This document shows, one piece after another, positions 24,931 through 34,232 of a stretch of 46,461 bases of DNA. The stretch covers positions 1 to 46,461 of the forward strand of contig JAUNQZ010000003.1 of NCBI GenBank assembly GCA_030535915.1, given 5' to 3'. The translations under genes and the position numbers were made by a program. Numbering within the stretch: the stretch's first letter is position 1; the number at the start of each line of letters is the position of its first letter. The notes beneath the pieces are model-generated. The model was given only the letters and a program-made list of their open reading frames with translations. It was not told where the DNA came from and made no database searches. Source of the DNA: a bacterium. GTDB lineage: Bacteria; Verrucomicrobiota; Kiritimatiellia; RFP12; DVOR01.

Positions 24931-25018
24931 TCAAGACCACCGAAACGCATCGTCAAAGTCGCCCATTTTGCTCGTCAAAACAGCCGACTTTGAGCTTCAA
25001 AATGGGCGACTTTGAAAA
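24931..25018. repeat. Array A: four units of an exact 22-bp period repeat
   Basis: Units begin with TCAA at 24931, 24953, 24975 and 24997, exactly 22 bp apart. The form is TCAAR, nine variable bases, TTTGA (units 3 and 4; TTTGC in unit 2; lost in unit 1), then a 3-base spacer. Bases 24954-24970 and 24998-25014 (units 2 and 4) are exact 17-bp reverse complements, so unit 3 would sit in the loop. Unit 3 is a diverged direct copy of unit 4. The ends of each unit are themselves complementary (TCAAA/TTTGA). Confidence 0.85.
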
Positions 25019-25035
25019 CCCTTGAAAAATCAGGC

Positions 25036-25065
25036 TTTTAAGACCCTCCCCAAAAAGTCTTAAAA
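25036..25065. other. Hairpin next to array A
   Basis: TTTTAAGAC (25036-25044) and GTCTTAAAA (25057-25065) are reverse complements around a 12-nt C/A-rich loop. It resembles a terminator but no gene on either strand points into it closely. A similar AGAC/GTCT hairpin with an AAAAAG loop lies beside array B. Confidence 0.5.
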
Positions 25066-25221
25066 AACTTCAAAAAAAGCACTTTTTATTTTTAGAAAAA
25101 CGCACCCAAACACCCTTTATGCATCTAAAAAAAGAAGACGTTGCGTAACCTTGTTAAAACACAAAATGAAGGCTCATGGAAAGAAAGCCATCTTAATTTT
25201 CGTGCTTTTTCATCCTTTTCA

Positions 25222-25250
25222 TGCTATAATATACGGAAAGAAAGAAAGGA
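25222..25250 (+). promoter_or_regulatory. Promoter and ribosome-binding site of the DJ-1/rpoN operon
   Basis: TGC plus TATAAT (25225-25230) is an extended -10 element. The predicted 5' leader is about 23 nt and holds AAAGGA (25245-25250), 9 nt before the ATG at 25260. This is a normal leadered start, in contrast to the leaderless promoters in the window. Confidence 0.75.
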
Positions 25251-25259
25251 CGCATCATT

Positions 25260-25883
25260 ATGGCTTACTTAATGTTATTGGCAAATGGCTTTGAAGAAAT
25301 TGAAGCCTTAGGAACATTGGATTTATTACGCCGTGGAGGTGTAGAGGTCACGACCTGTACCCTCAATCAAACACCTCTTGTATTAGGCGCACATGGCATT
25401 GCCGTAGAAGCAGAGCTCGTTTTAGGAGAACTCGACAGCACACTTTTTGATGGCGTCATTTTACCCGGCGGTTTAGGCGGTTCTCAAGCCTTGGCATCAA
25501 CCGAGGGCGTTCTCCAATTATTGCGTGAATATAATGAACAAAAGAAGCTTATCGCCGCTATTTGCGCAGCGCCAGCATTGGTTTTAACCGCCGCCAATAT
25601 CATTGACAATCGCCAAGTGACCTGTTATCCTGCAGATGAATTTATTGACCTTTTGGGTGAAAATTATGAACCCGCCGTGGTCGTCTGCTGTGAAAATTTA
25701 ATCACAGGTAATGGTCCTGGGAGCTTCGTTGATTTCGCTGAAGCGATCCTCTGCACAGCAAAAGATGTCGAAACGGCTGAAAATGTCTTGCGTGATGCCC
25801 TTTTCCTCGGCGAAGAAGAAGAGGACGAAACCGATGCATTAGAGGATTATCTCGATTGCGTCCTTGAAAAGCGTGACGAATAA
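25260..25883 (+). CDS. DJ-1/PfpI family protein
   Basis: This 207-residue protein has the DJ-1/ThiJ fold: conserved Glu15 (FEEIEAL), VILPGGLGGSQAL, nucleophile Cys102 in AAICAAPALVL and GNGPGSFVDFAEAIL. Homologues (YajL, DJ-1) act in protein and nucleotide deglycation or oxidative-stress protection, with debate over activity. The last 30 residues or so are highly acidic (LGEEEEDETDALEDYLD), an addition beyond the usual family length. It is the first gene of the rpoN operon, 8 nt before rpoN. Confidence 0.92.
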   Translation: MAYLMLLANGFEEIEALGTLDLLRRGGVEVTTCTLNQTPLVLGAHGIAVEAELVLGELDSTLFDGVILPGGLGGSQALASTEGVLQLLREYNEQKKLIAAICAAPALVLTAANIIDNRQVTCYPADEFIDLLGENYEPAVVVCCENLITGNGPGSFVDFAEAILCTAKDVETAENVLRDALFLGEEEEDETDALEDYLDCVLEKRDE

Positions 25884-25891
25884 ACACCCCC

Positions 25892-27373
25892 ATGAAAGCC
25901 GCATTAACGCCATCTTCGCAACAGCAACAACAGCAACAACAACGGCAAGAGGTCACCCTCTCACGGTTGGCTCAGCAACGATTGGCGTTTTTGCAGCTTC
26001 CCCTTCCCCAACTCACGCACGACCTGCGAACAAAAGCGGAAAAAAATCCCTTCCTCATCTACGAATCTAAAGAACAAATGGATTCCATTGAAGCCTCGCA
26101 AGAGCGTGTATTAACAAGGGAATCTGAAGAACAAAACAGACCCGAAGCATTCACCGATGGCTTTGAGGAAAATGAAGCGCCACAACAAGTCGATGCCATT
26201 CAAAAGCACGACCGAATGATTTCCTCTTACAGTGCACCAAAGACCTTAACAGAGCATTTGGAGGAACAAATCCTCTCACAATTTGAACCCGGCATCACAC
26301 GAGATTTTCTCCTCTATCTCGCTGGGTCTCTAGATGAAAAAGGTTATCTCTCAACGCCACAAGACGAACTCATCGAAGCCTATCGACAACTCCAAGGCGG
26401 CGGGAAAACAACCGCACTCACGCAAACCTTAATGAAAGCTATCCAACAGCTCCAAAGCCTTGACCCTGTAGGCGTTGGAGCGCGTTCGCTCGAGGAATGC
26501 CTCGCGCTTCAAGTCCGTGCCGACCCAACCTATAGCGAAGCGCGTGGATTGCGTTTGAAACTATGTAATCATCTACATCGACTCTTAACCGATACACCCG
26601 AACAACTCGCAAAACGGCTCCAATGTTCCGTTGATGAATTTCTCGCTGCGCGCAACTATTTGCGAACACTCAATCCGGCGCCAGGCTTAACCTTTGCGCC
26701 ACCCAAAAATCTTGAGCCACCAGAAATTATCGCAACGCAAGATGCCACGGGTCGATGGATGGCAACTTGTGATGATGCACAACTCCCTATTTTTACCCTC
26801 AATGAAGCACTCTTAAAAGAAACCAAGCACGCCCATTTGTCTACAACTGAAAAAGAACAAATGACGCTATTTGAAGCAGAAGCGCGATTGCTCGTAAATG
26901 CCTTTCACAATCGTAATACTACCCTCTGCTTTATTGCTCAAGCCATCTTTGATCGACAACAAGACTTTCTCTCAAGCACAGGAAATCCCGTTGCGTTAAA
27001 ACCCTTGCATCAAAAAGACATCGCAACAGCACTCAACTTTGACGAAAGCACGATTTCGCGTGCTGTAAATGGAAAATTTGTAAGGCTTCCTCATCGTTCA
27101 AAACCCTTACCATTAAAGGCTTTCTTTAGTAAATCAGCCTTACAGCATGCAACGCAACATGGGATGGAATCCATCTCAGACCAACAAGTCAAAGCAACCT
27201 TGCGTGCGCTCATTGCGAAAGAAGATCCCGTACACCCGCTGTCCGATCAAGCCATCGTCAATTATTTACATCAAAAAGGTCTTCAAATTGCACGCCGAAC
27301 CATTGCAAAATACCGCGATCTTCTCGGTATTCCCTCCACCCGTGAACGACGTCAACGCAGTACACACATTTAA
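25892..27373 (+). CDS. rpoN: RNA polymerase sigma-54 factor
   Basis: This 493-residue sigma-54 directs transcription from -24/-12 promoters that need enhancer-binding ATPases. Region I is at the N-terminus and is preceded by a tract of eight consecutive Gln. The core-binding region contains TLTEHLEEQIL-like text (KTLTEHLEEQI) and LDPVGVGARSLEECLALQ. The DNA-binding region carries the HTH DIATALNFDESTISRAVNGK and the RpoN box ARRTIAKYRD at 467-476. No Shine-Dalgarno precedes the ATG, suggesting coupling with the DJ-1 gene. It lacks the usual neighbours (hpf, ptsN, lptB). Confidence 0.97.
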   Translation: MKAALTPSSQQQQQQQQRQEVTLSRLAQQRLAFLQLPLPQLTHDLRTKAEKNPFLIYESKEQMDSIEASQERVLTRESEEQNRPEAFTDGFEENEAPQQVDAIQKHDRMISSYSAPKTLTEHLEEQILSQFEPGITRDFLLYLAGSLDEKGYLSTPQDELIEAYRQLQGGGKTTALTQTLMKAIQQLQSLDPVGVGARSLEECLALQVRADPTYSEARGLRLKLCNHLHRLLTDTPEQLAKRLQCSVDEFLAARNYLRTLNPAPGLTFAPPKNLEPPEIIATQDATGRWMATCDDAQLPIFTLNEALLKETKHAHLSTTEKEQMTLFEAEARLLVNAFHNRNTTLCFIAQAIFDRQQDFLSSTGNPVALKPLHQKDIATALNFDESTISRAVNGKFVRLPHRSKPLPLKAFFSKSALQHATQHGMESISDQQVKATLRALIAKEDPVHPLSDQAIVNYLHQKGLQIARRTIAKYRDLLGIPSTRERRQRSTHI

Positions 27374-27418
27374 CAAATGTGACACAAACACATTTCGTTT
27401 TATTTAGAGGAGTCTCTT

Positions 27419-28324
27419 ATGAATAAGCCCATCCTACTCATTTGGCTCACCCTTCGCGAAGTGGATGAATTCACAGCAACCGAGGCACAAGTTCAACGCT
27501 GGACACAAAGCGTTCCTGAGCTTGAAGTCATCTATGCCAAAACACAAGAGGAATTCATTCGTAATCTCTCCAAGGCAACCTATATCTTTTGCTTCAAATT
27601 CTCCGAAGCTTGGCTCGGACTCACTTATCGTGCAAAATGGATTGCAACACCTGGAGCAGGAAAAGAACTCCTTGGTCCCATACCCGATCGTCTCAATCCC
27701 ACCTTTGGAACCTTCCACGGGGACATTATGGCAGAAACAGTCGTCGGCATGCTACTTGCGATTCGACGCGGACTGCTACCTGGACTTGGGTTAGGAGATG
27801 CAAACAATCCATGGCCCGTACATCTTCCTGGGCGAACAACCATTGCGGGAAGCCATGCGGTGATTCTTGGTTATGGTAATATTGGTCAATGCATCGGTCA
27901 AAAATTAAGCGCTTTAGGCGTACAAGTCACAGGCATTCGTCACGCCAACTTTAACCAATTAGACGAACTCCTTCCAACCGCGGATGCACTCATTCTTGCC
28001 TTGCCACAAACGCCCGAAACAGATCATTTACTCAATGCCACGCGCATCGCTAAACTTTCCAAACAGAGTGTGGTTATCAATGTTGGCAGAGGAAATGCAA
28101 TTGATGAAAAAGCGCTCTGCAAAGCATTAAAGGAAGGACAACTTTGGGCAGCCTTCCTAGATGTAATGCATGAAGAACCCTACCCTGGCGGGTTGTTAAC
28201 CGAAACCCCTCGCTGTTATATTTTACCCCATGCCTCCGCCTTTGCCCCGGACTATCTTGACCGAGCCTTTGACGAATGGCTTCACATCTATCGCACCACT
28301 TACGCAACCCCCAATAATCCTTGA
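27419..28324 (+). CDS. D-isomer-specific 2-hydroxyacid dehydrogenase
   Basis: This 301-residue NAD(P)-dependent oxidoreductase has Rossmann motif VILGYGNIGQCIG (G151, G153, G156), catalytic Arg224 in NVGRGNAID, Glu253 in HEEPYPGG and His271 in LPHASAF. The catalytic domain is short, like glyoxylate/hydroxypyruvate reductase A relatives. The substrate is not predictable from sequence. GAGGAG lies 7 nt before the ATG. It sits in the rpoN-recO run without a clear functional link. Confidence 0.88.
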   Translation: MNKPILLIWLTLREVDEFTATEAQVQRWTQSVPELEVIYAKTQEEFIRNLSKATYIFCFKFSEAWLGLTYRAKWIATPGAGKELLGPIPDRLNPTFGTFHGDIMAETVVGMLLAIRRGLLPGLGLGDANNPWPVHLPGRTTIAGSHAVILGYGNIGQCIGQKLSALGVQVTGIRHANFNQLDELLPTADALILALPQTPETDHLLNATRIAKLSKQSVVINVGRGNAIDEKALCKALKEGQLWAAFLDVMHEEPYPGGLLTETPRCYILPHASAFAPDYLDRAFDEWLHIYRTTYATPNNP

Positions 28325-28339
28325 GTCGTAGCACCTTTG

Positions 28340-29140
28340 ATGCAAACTATCAACTTCATTAAAACCACCGGCATCTGCCTCAACATTCGACCCTTCTCAA
28401 AGACGTCGCAAATGGTCACGTGGCTCACCCCCAATGTTGGCCGACTCACAACCCCCATCAAAGGAGCTCAACGTCCCAAAAGTGCGTTTCTTGGCAAATG
28501 TGACATCGGTTATACGTGTGAAATCATTTTTTATGCAAAAGACCATAATGGCGTTCACCACATCAAAGAATGCCATCCCATTAATTTTAGGGAAGGTCTT
28601 CACACCCATTGGCGTGTTGCCTCTGTCGCCAATTATGTTTGTGACCTTGCGATGCGAACAGCTCAGCCCAACCTCGCGAATCCAGCGCTTTATAACATCC
28701 TTGTTGCGATGCTTGACACACTTCACACCTGTCAACGCCATGAACTCTCGCTTGCACTTTTATGGTTTGAAAGTCGTGTATTACATGCGATTGGTGTACA
28801 GCCCGATTTTACTATCTGTCCACATTGTCCTCCACAAGCACTCCACGCCTTCTCAACAGAAGAAGGTCGCTTCTATTGCGAGCATCGTCCCTCTCGACTA
28901 ACACATCCTCCGACACTTACGCTTCATGACGATCTTCCAACACTCTTCTTTACCTTCCTCAAAATGAGTCTAGATGAAGTTCTTCAACAAGCACGAGCCA
29001 CAAATCGAACTGATGATTTAGGACGTCCTGAACCTTTCCCTGGCATTTTTGGGCTTCGCCGTTTTCTTGGAGTCTTTATCAACACGCACCTTGATCTTGC
29101 GCCTGGACCTCGCCGAACGGTGCTTGATTTAATTATTTAA
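28340..29140 (+). CDS. recO: DNA repair protein RecO
   Basis: This 266-residue RecO-like protein helps RecFOR load RecA onto SSB-coated DNA. ATG 28340 is used in preference to the TTG just before it. An N-terminal OB fold (KTTGICLNIRPFSKTSQMVTWLTPNVGRLTTPIKGAQ) is followed by the helical domain with LLWFESRVLHAIGVQPDFTICPHC and FYCEH, a partial zinc-ribbon-like Cys set, and the final LRRFLGVFINTHLD. Divergence is high but the domain plan is RecO. It ends the + strand operon. Confidence 0.85.
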   Translation: MQTINFIKTTGICLNIRPFSKTSQMVTWLTPNVGRLTTPIKGAQRPKSAFLGKCDIGYTCEIIFYAKDHNGVHHIKECHPINFREGLHTHWRVASVANYVCDLAMRTAQPNLANPALYNILVAMLDTLHTCQRHELSLALLWFESRVLHAIGVQPDFTICPHCPPQALHAFSTEEGRFYCEHRPSRLTHPPTLTLHDDLPTLFFTFLKMSLDEVLQQARATNRTDDLGRPEPFPGIFGLRRFLGVFINTHLDLAPGPRRTVLDLII

Positions 29141-29276
29141 ATCTTCTTAACAAAACACCGCGTCCATTTATTCAAGATAAAAATCAAGATTACAAGCGCA
29201 TCCTTTGACATTAGAAATATAACAAAACAATAGATGCGTGATTAGATAAAGAGATATCATTATAAACGAAGTAAAA
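29141..29276. other. Intergenic region between convergent recO and efflux genes
   Basis: This 136-bp AT-rich gap holds no open frame of note and no repeat unit. It leads into the shared terminator at 29277-29308. Confidence 0.5.
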
Positions 29277-29308
29277 TAAAAGAGGCTCAGTTTCCCAAGC
29301 CTCTTTTA
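29277..29308. terminator. Bidirectional terminator between recO and the efflux operon
   Basis: An 11-bp perfect stem (29277-29287 with 29298-29308, TAAAAGAGGCT/AGCCTCTTTTA) encloses a 10-nt loop. A-rich and T-rich flanks serve both convergent operons. Confidence 0.9.
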
Positions 29309-29328
29309 GCATTTAAGCAACTTCTCTT

Positions 29329-30906
29329 TTATTCCGTCTCAATTGGAGCAAGAAGAGGCTCTTCAGAAACATTTTCACCGAAGAAATAAGCGGCGAGCTC
29401 TTCATCTGATTGATCCGCAGTCCAACCACCACAAAGAGCCTTGTAGAGATTCACCTGTGCTTGTGCCATGGCGCCTTCGCTAATTACACGCGATTCGTCA
29501 AGATTGAAGAGACGACGCTGAGCATCAAGCACTTCAAAGAAACGAAGCTTACCTGCAGTATACGCATTATATGCAATCGTATAGGCCATCGCAGCATCAT
29601 TTACACCTTCACGCAAATGGCCAAGGCGTTCTTCTTCATAAGCATAACCCGAAAGTGCCGTACGGATATCTGCCAATGCCGTGAGAACGGTTTCCTCATA
29701 CTGAGCGAGTGCAGCTTTTTGTTGTTCTGTCTTAATATTGATATTGGCATTAATTTGACCACCGTGGAAAATTGGCAAAGAAATACCAGGACCAAAATTA
29801 TAGAAGTGACTATCCCAATCAACAAGATCACCCAAATGGAGCGAATTGATGCCAATCGATCCAGAGATGAAAATGCGAGGATAGCGTTCTGCCTCTGCAG
29901 AGCCAAGAACATCGACCGAAGCCTTTAAGGTACGTTCTGCAGCAACGACATCTGGGCGTTGAGAAATTGCATTTGCAGGGATGCCCTCTTCCATCGGCAA
30001 ACGGATTGGACGCGGGATATTGGTCATTCGCAAAGCAGAGACTTGGGGTGCTCCCTTCTCATCAATTGTTGAGGTTTCGTGCACTGGCAGTTTGGGCGTA
30101 ACAATTTCTGCAGGCAAAGTACCAGGTGTCACCCCACACAAGAGTGCGATTACATTTTCTGTTGCTGCAATTTGAGCTTTAAGGGCAGGAATTGCGGCGG
30201 CCGTGGTCTTGAGGTCATATTCAGCTTGGATGCGTTCAAGATCGGTTGAAATACCACCTGCGCTACGATCCACAAGCAACTTAACATTGGCTTCTTGAAC
30301 GCCGAGCGTATCTTCTGCAATCATCAAACGACCTTGCAGCGTGCGAAGTTCAATATAACGCAATGCAACTTCTGCCGAGAGAGAGACCCATGCGGCCTGA
30401 AGATTCGCTTCTGCAGCTTCGGCTTCCGCTTCCGCTGCATTCACAAGATGTTGCGTACGACCAAAGAAGTCAATTTCCCATGTCGCATCGCCACCAATGC
30501 GGTAATCGGTATATGTATTCTTACCCGAAAGACCATTTTTAGAGGTTCGATTACGCGTGATTCCTCCCGTTGCATCAAGCGAAGGGAAGAGTGCTCCTTG
30601 CTGATACTTCCAAGCTTCACGCGCAGCACGCAAGTTTGCGCGTGAAGCTTCAAGCGTACGATTAGCTGCGAAGGACTTAGCGATAAGGCGCGTAAGTGCT
30701 TCATCATTAAAGCGTTCCCACCACTTATCAATTTGAGGCATCTCAGCCTCAACAACGGTCGGCAAGGCGCCTTTACGGGTATCCTCAGCAATCGTTGCAT
30801 CGGTAAGAATTTCAGCGACAGGGCGTTCCTCATACTTCGGGCCGACCAATGTGCAACCCGCAACGAGAGTGAAAAAGGCAGAGAGTGTTAAGATACGAGG
30901 ACTCAT
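29329..30906 (-). CDS. RND efflux outer-membrane lipoprotein (OprM/NodT family)
   Basis: This 525-residue TolC-type channel has a lipoprotein signal with lipobox LVAGC (Cys18) followed by [11 protein letters not shown], as in NodT/OprM. Two repeated coiled-coil/beta halves follow, with typical text such as [37 protein letters not shown]-like ([15 protein letters not shown]), [12 protein letters not shown] and [18 protein letters not shown]. The C-terminus is extended and acidic. It overlaps acrB by 4 nt and ends 20 nt before the terminator. It completes a tripartite drug efflux pump. Confidence 0.95.
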   Translation of the reverse strand: MSPRILTLSAFFTLVAGCTLVGPKYEERPVAEILTDATIAEDTRKGALPTVVEAEMPQIDKWWERFNDEALTRLIAKSFAANRTLEASRANLRAAREAWKYQQGALFPSLDATGGITRNRTSKNGLSGKNTYTDYRIGGDATWEIDFFGRTQHLVNAAEAEAEAAEANLQAAWVSLSAEVALRYIELRTLQGRLMIAEDTLGVQEANVKLLVDRSAGGISTDLERIQAEYDLKTTAAAIPALKAQIAATENVIALLCGVTPGTLPAEIVTPKLPVHETSTIDEKGAPQVSALRMTNIPRPIRLPMEEGIPANAISQRPDVVAAERTLKASVDVLGSAEAERYPRIFISGSIGINSLHLGDLVDWDSHFYNFGPGISLPIFHGGQINANINIKTEQQKAALAQYEETVLTALADIRTALSGYAYEEERLGHLREGVNDAAMAYTIAYNAYTAGKLRFFEVLDAQRRLFNLDESRVISEGAMAQAQVNLYKALCGGWTADQSDEELAAYFFGENVSEEPLLAPIETE

Positions 30907-33900
30907 TGTGTAGCCTCTTCTTTCTTTTCTTTACGATGCGTTGTACCAAAGATGTAATAGGTTCCTTCACGCATCTTTTCAAACATTGCAAACAACGAGG
31001 GAATCATAATAAGACCAGCGGTTGTAGCCACAATCATGCCCCAGTAAACCGTTGTACCGATATGACGACGGCTCGCAGCACCGGCACCTTCTGCATAAAC
31101 CATGGGAAGCACACCCAAAACGAAGGTCAACGCCGTCATCAATACCGCACGGAGACGCTCGCCAGCACCTTCACCTGCAGCATCCACAATCGTAAGGCCT
31201 TGTTCTCGGCGTTGTGCAGCAAATTCAACAATAAGAATTGCATTCTTTGCGGCGAGACCAACAAGAAGTAGCAAACCAAGCTGTGCGTAAATTGAAAGCG
31301 AAAGCCCCGTATAAATGATACCGAGCAATGCACCCACGCAAGCGACCGAAATAGAGGTCATCACAGGGAGTGGCAAGGTCCAGCTTTCATACTGAGCCAC
31401 GAGGAAGAGATAACCAAAGAGGAAGGCCGCCAAAACGATAATCGCGGTTTGCCCCTGGACGGCATTTTCTTGATAGGCCAATCCTGTCCATTCGAAACCG
31501 AAGTCCGTAGAGATGGTATCATCAATCACACTCTTCACTGCAGCCATTGCTTCACCCGAGGAAATATTAGGCTTTGCATTCGCCGTAATATTTGCAGACG
31601 GGAACATGTTATAACGTGTATACGAACGCGGAGCACCCACTGTCTTAAGGCTCACCAAAGCACTAATAGGTACCATCGCTCCCGTATCACTCATCACATA
31701 CAAGTCATAGATGGATTCTTCGTTCAAACGCTGAGCACCCTCTGCCATTACCACCACTTGGTTCACTTGTGTACCATAGTTGATGTCGTTCACATAGGAC
31801 GAGCCCAAATAGTTTTGAAGCGTTCCAAAGAGGCGCGAGACCGGCACTTGATAACTTTCGCACTTCACGCGATCAAGTTCAAGATGCAAGTGAGGTGTAC
31901 CTGCGGTATAAGGCGAAAATGCCATCGCGAGGGTTGGTTCTTGGTTCAAGGCAATAATGAGCGGTAAAAGGTTCCGTTCAATTTCCGCCGGATCCGTTGT
32001 TTTATACGACTGGAAGCGAATATCGAGACCACCAGTTTGACCTAAACCCATAATCGCAGGCGGAACAAAGGAGGTAATGCGTGCTTCATGATAACGCATA
32101 CCGATTTCCTTGATTTTACCCAAGATAGCAGTCGCCGTTTGGTCTTCACGCGGGCGTTCTTCCCATGTTTTGAGAGCGACGACAATCATGCTACAGTTCT
32201 CCGCATCCCCCGAAACCATACCATGACCCACGACTGAAAGGATATCTTTCACACCATCAATTTGACTAATTTCTGCGCTGATTTTCTTTATGTAATCATC
32301 CGTAACATTGCGGTTCGTGCCTTCACGCAAAAGCACATCCACGAAAACCACGCCTTGGTCTTCTTCAGGCAAGAAGGAGGTCGGTGTATGCATCAACGAG
32401 GTATATACCCCCATGCATGTCAACACCAACAATAGGAAAACAATCAATGTACGACGCGCGAAGAACTTTGCAATGGTTGCATACCGCTTACGCAACCAAT
32501 CCAATCCACGATTAAACCATGTAAAGGGGTTGAGCAGGCTCTTTGCTTCCTTCGGCACGCCCATAATTGAGCCACAAATTGCCGGCGAGAGCGTCAATGC
32601 ATTCACCGTAGAGAAGCAAATAGCGGTCGACATTGTCACTGCAAACTGCGAGTAAATACGCCCCGTAATACCTCCCACAAAGCCTACTGGCACAAAGATT
32701 GCGAGCAACACCAATGTCGTTGCAATCACAGCACCCGTCACTTCATGCATCGTAAGCAATGTTGCCGTCTTACGGTCAAGTTTATTCTTACTCATGTGAT
32801 ACTGAACACGCTCCACCACCACGATTGCATCGTCCACCACAGAGCCAATCGCCAGCACCAACGCAAAGAGCGTAAGCGTGTTAATCGTCATACCAAAGAC
32901 TTGCAATGCCGCAAAGGTACACAGCAAGGAGACTGGAATTGCACACACGGGCACCAATGTTGCACGCAAATCTTGCAAGAAGATAAAGCACACGAGCACC
33001 ACGAGAATAAAGGTCTCAATCAATGTTGTGATAATTTCATCAATTGAAACACGCACATATTCCGTAGCATCATACGCAAAGACACACTCGAGATCTTCTG
33101 GGAAACTGGCCTCAAGACGAGCCAACTCCGCACGCATCGCATCCACAGCATCAATTGCATTCGTACCCGGCGTCTGCTGCACCAAGACAGAGACCGCCTC
33201 TGCACCATTGAAAAAGCCCGTGTTGGCATAAGACTGTTCACCAAACTCAACCCGTGCAACATCCTTCAAACGAACCACACCGCCAAAGGCATCTGTACGA
33301 ATCACGATATCGCCAAATTCTTCAGGTGTCTTCAAACGACCATCGGTTGTAATTGAATAGCAATTTTTTATCTTTGGATCAGGGATAGGTGCAGAACCCA
33401 CCGAACCTAATGCCGCTTGAATGTTTTGTGAAGAAATCGCAGCAATTACTTCATCTGCTGTCATCCCTTGAGCTGTCATACGCTCAGGATCAAGCCACAC
33501 ACGCATCGCAAGCTTTGCACCGAAAACCATAACGCCACCCACACCATGAACACGCAAAAGCGGGTCGCGAATGTTGGAGTAGACATAGTTCGAAATGTCC
33601 AATTTTGAATGTGTACCATTTGGCGAACGGAACGACACAAAGCCGAGAATTGACTCTGCACGCGCCGTCACCGAAACACCCTGTTTCGTCACTTCTGCAG
33701 GAAGTTTCGGTTCTGCACGCGCCACTCGGTTTTGCACACGGACCATGTTCATATCACGATCCGAACCCACCGCAAAGGTACATGTCAACGAATATTGACC
33801 ATTATCCGAGCACGAGCTCTCCATATAGAGGAGGTCTTCAACACCATTGATTTCCGATTCAATCGGAATTGCAACAGTATTGGCTAAGTCAACAGCATTT

Positions 33901-34151
33901 GCCCCAGGATAAGTACACGAAACATTCACTGTTGGAGGTGCAATTTCCGGATACTGTTGCACAGGCAAAGTACTAATAGAAAGAACACCCACAATCGACA
34001 TCACGATTGCAATCACAATTGCCAAACGCGGACGATTAATAAAGATACGAGAGAGAATTGAGGCCTTTGGCAAATCAGCGAGTTGTTGTTTCACAATACG
34101 CTGTTCGTTTTCCTCAATCTCCTTAAGGGTCATTGATTTATCTTGTGCCAT
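30903..34151 (-). CDS. acrB: RND multidrug efflux inner-membrane transporter (AcrB/MexB family)
   Basis: This protein of about 1082 residues exports drugs using the proton gradient. ATG 34151 is chosen because AGGA lies 8 nt upstream; a GTG at 34166 is in frame but lacks a site. Hallmarks of the HAE1 family are present: [19 protein letters not shown] at the first membrane segment, SAPP-like porter text, the proton-relay pair in [16 protein letters not shown], the second-half relay Lys in [15 protein letters not shown] and a repeated 12-TM plan. It sits between acrA (81-nt gap) and the outer-membrane gene (4-nt overlap). Substrate range cannot be read from sequence. Confidence 0.96.
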   Translation of the reverse strand: MAQDKSMTLKEIEENEQRIVKQQLADLPKASILSRIFINRPRLAIVIAIVMSIVGVLSISTLPVQQYPEIAPPTVNVSCTYPGANAVDLANTVAIPIESEINGVEDLLYMESSCSDNGQYSLTCTFAVGSDRDMNMVRVQNRVARAEPKLPAEVTKQGVSVTARAESILGFVSFRSPNGTHSKLDISNYVYSNIRDPLLRVHGVGGVMVFGAKLAMRVWLDPERMTAQGMTADEVIAAISSQNIQAALGSVGSAPIPDPKIKNCYSITTDGRLKTPEEFGDIVIRTDAFGGVVRLKDVARVEFGEQSYANTGFFNGAEAVSVLVQQTPGTNAIDAVDAMRAELARLEASFPEDLECVFAYDATEYVRVSIDEIITTLIETFILVVLVCFIFLQDLRATLVPVCAIPVSLLCTFAALQVFGMTINTLTLFALVLAIGSVVDDAIVVVERVQYHMSKNKLDRKTATLLTMHEVTGAVIATTLVLLAIFVPVGFVGGITGRIYSQFAVTMSTAICFSTVNALTLSPAICGSIMGVPKEAKSLLNPFTWFNRGLDWLRKRYATIAKFFARRTLIVFLLLVLTCMGVYTSLMHTPTSFLPEEDQGVVFVDVLLREGTNRNVTDDYIKKISAEISQIDGVKDILSVVGHGMVSGDAENCSMIVVALKTWEERPREDQTATAILGKIKEIGMRYHEARITSFVPPAIMGLGQTGGLDIRFQSYKTTDPAEIERNLLPLIIALNQEPTLAMAFSPYTAGTPHLHLELDRVKCESYQVPVSRLFGTLQNYLGSSYVNDINYGTQVNQVVVMAEGAQRLNEESIYDLYVMSDTGAMVPISALVSLKTVGAPRSYTRYNMFPSANITANAKPNISSGEAMAAVKSVIDDTISTDFGFEWTGLAYQENAVQGQTAIIVLAAFLFGYLFLVAQYESWTLPLPVMTSISVACVGALLGIIYTGLSLSIYAQLGLLLLVGLAAKNAILIVEFAAQRREQGLTIVDAAGEGAGERLRAVLMTALTFVLGVLPMVYAEGAGAASRRHIGTTVYWGMIVATTAGLIMIPSLFAMFEKMREGTYYIFGTTHRKEKKEEATQ

Positions 34152-34232
34152 AAAGCAGTCCTTCACTTCTTAATAAAAGGAGCTCATGCGAAGCCCCAAT
34201 CGATGAATAGGGCCGTCCATGAATAAAATCGC

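Larger units (their letters stand above)
24808..25259. other. 452-bp divergent intergenic region
   Basis: This region between the tRNA operon and the DJ-1 gene holds the tRNA promoter, the four-unit 22-bp repeat array, a hairpin at 25036-25065 and the DJ-1 promoter. The rest (about 25066-25220) is A/T-rich text with a short possible hairpin around 25170-25190. I see no protein gene in it. Confidence 0.7.

Noticed and set aside
24931-25018. CRISPR array
   Set aside because: Units are 22 bp with degenerate centres and 3-bp spacers; there are no identical repeats with unique spacers and no cas genes.
25036-25065. Terminator of a protein gene
   Set aside because: The hairpin has A-runs but no gene on either strand ends nearby; it was recorded only as a hairpin.
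25702-25956. Cysteine-rich small protein on the - strand
   Set aside because: It is the antisense of the CAA/CAG glutamine tract of rpoN and the end of the DJ-1 gene; no ribosome-binding site or family match.
30885-31271. + strand reading frame over the acrB/oprM junction
   Set aside because: It is antisense to two well-supported genes and has no coding features.
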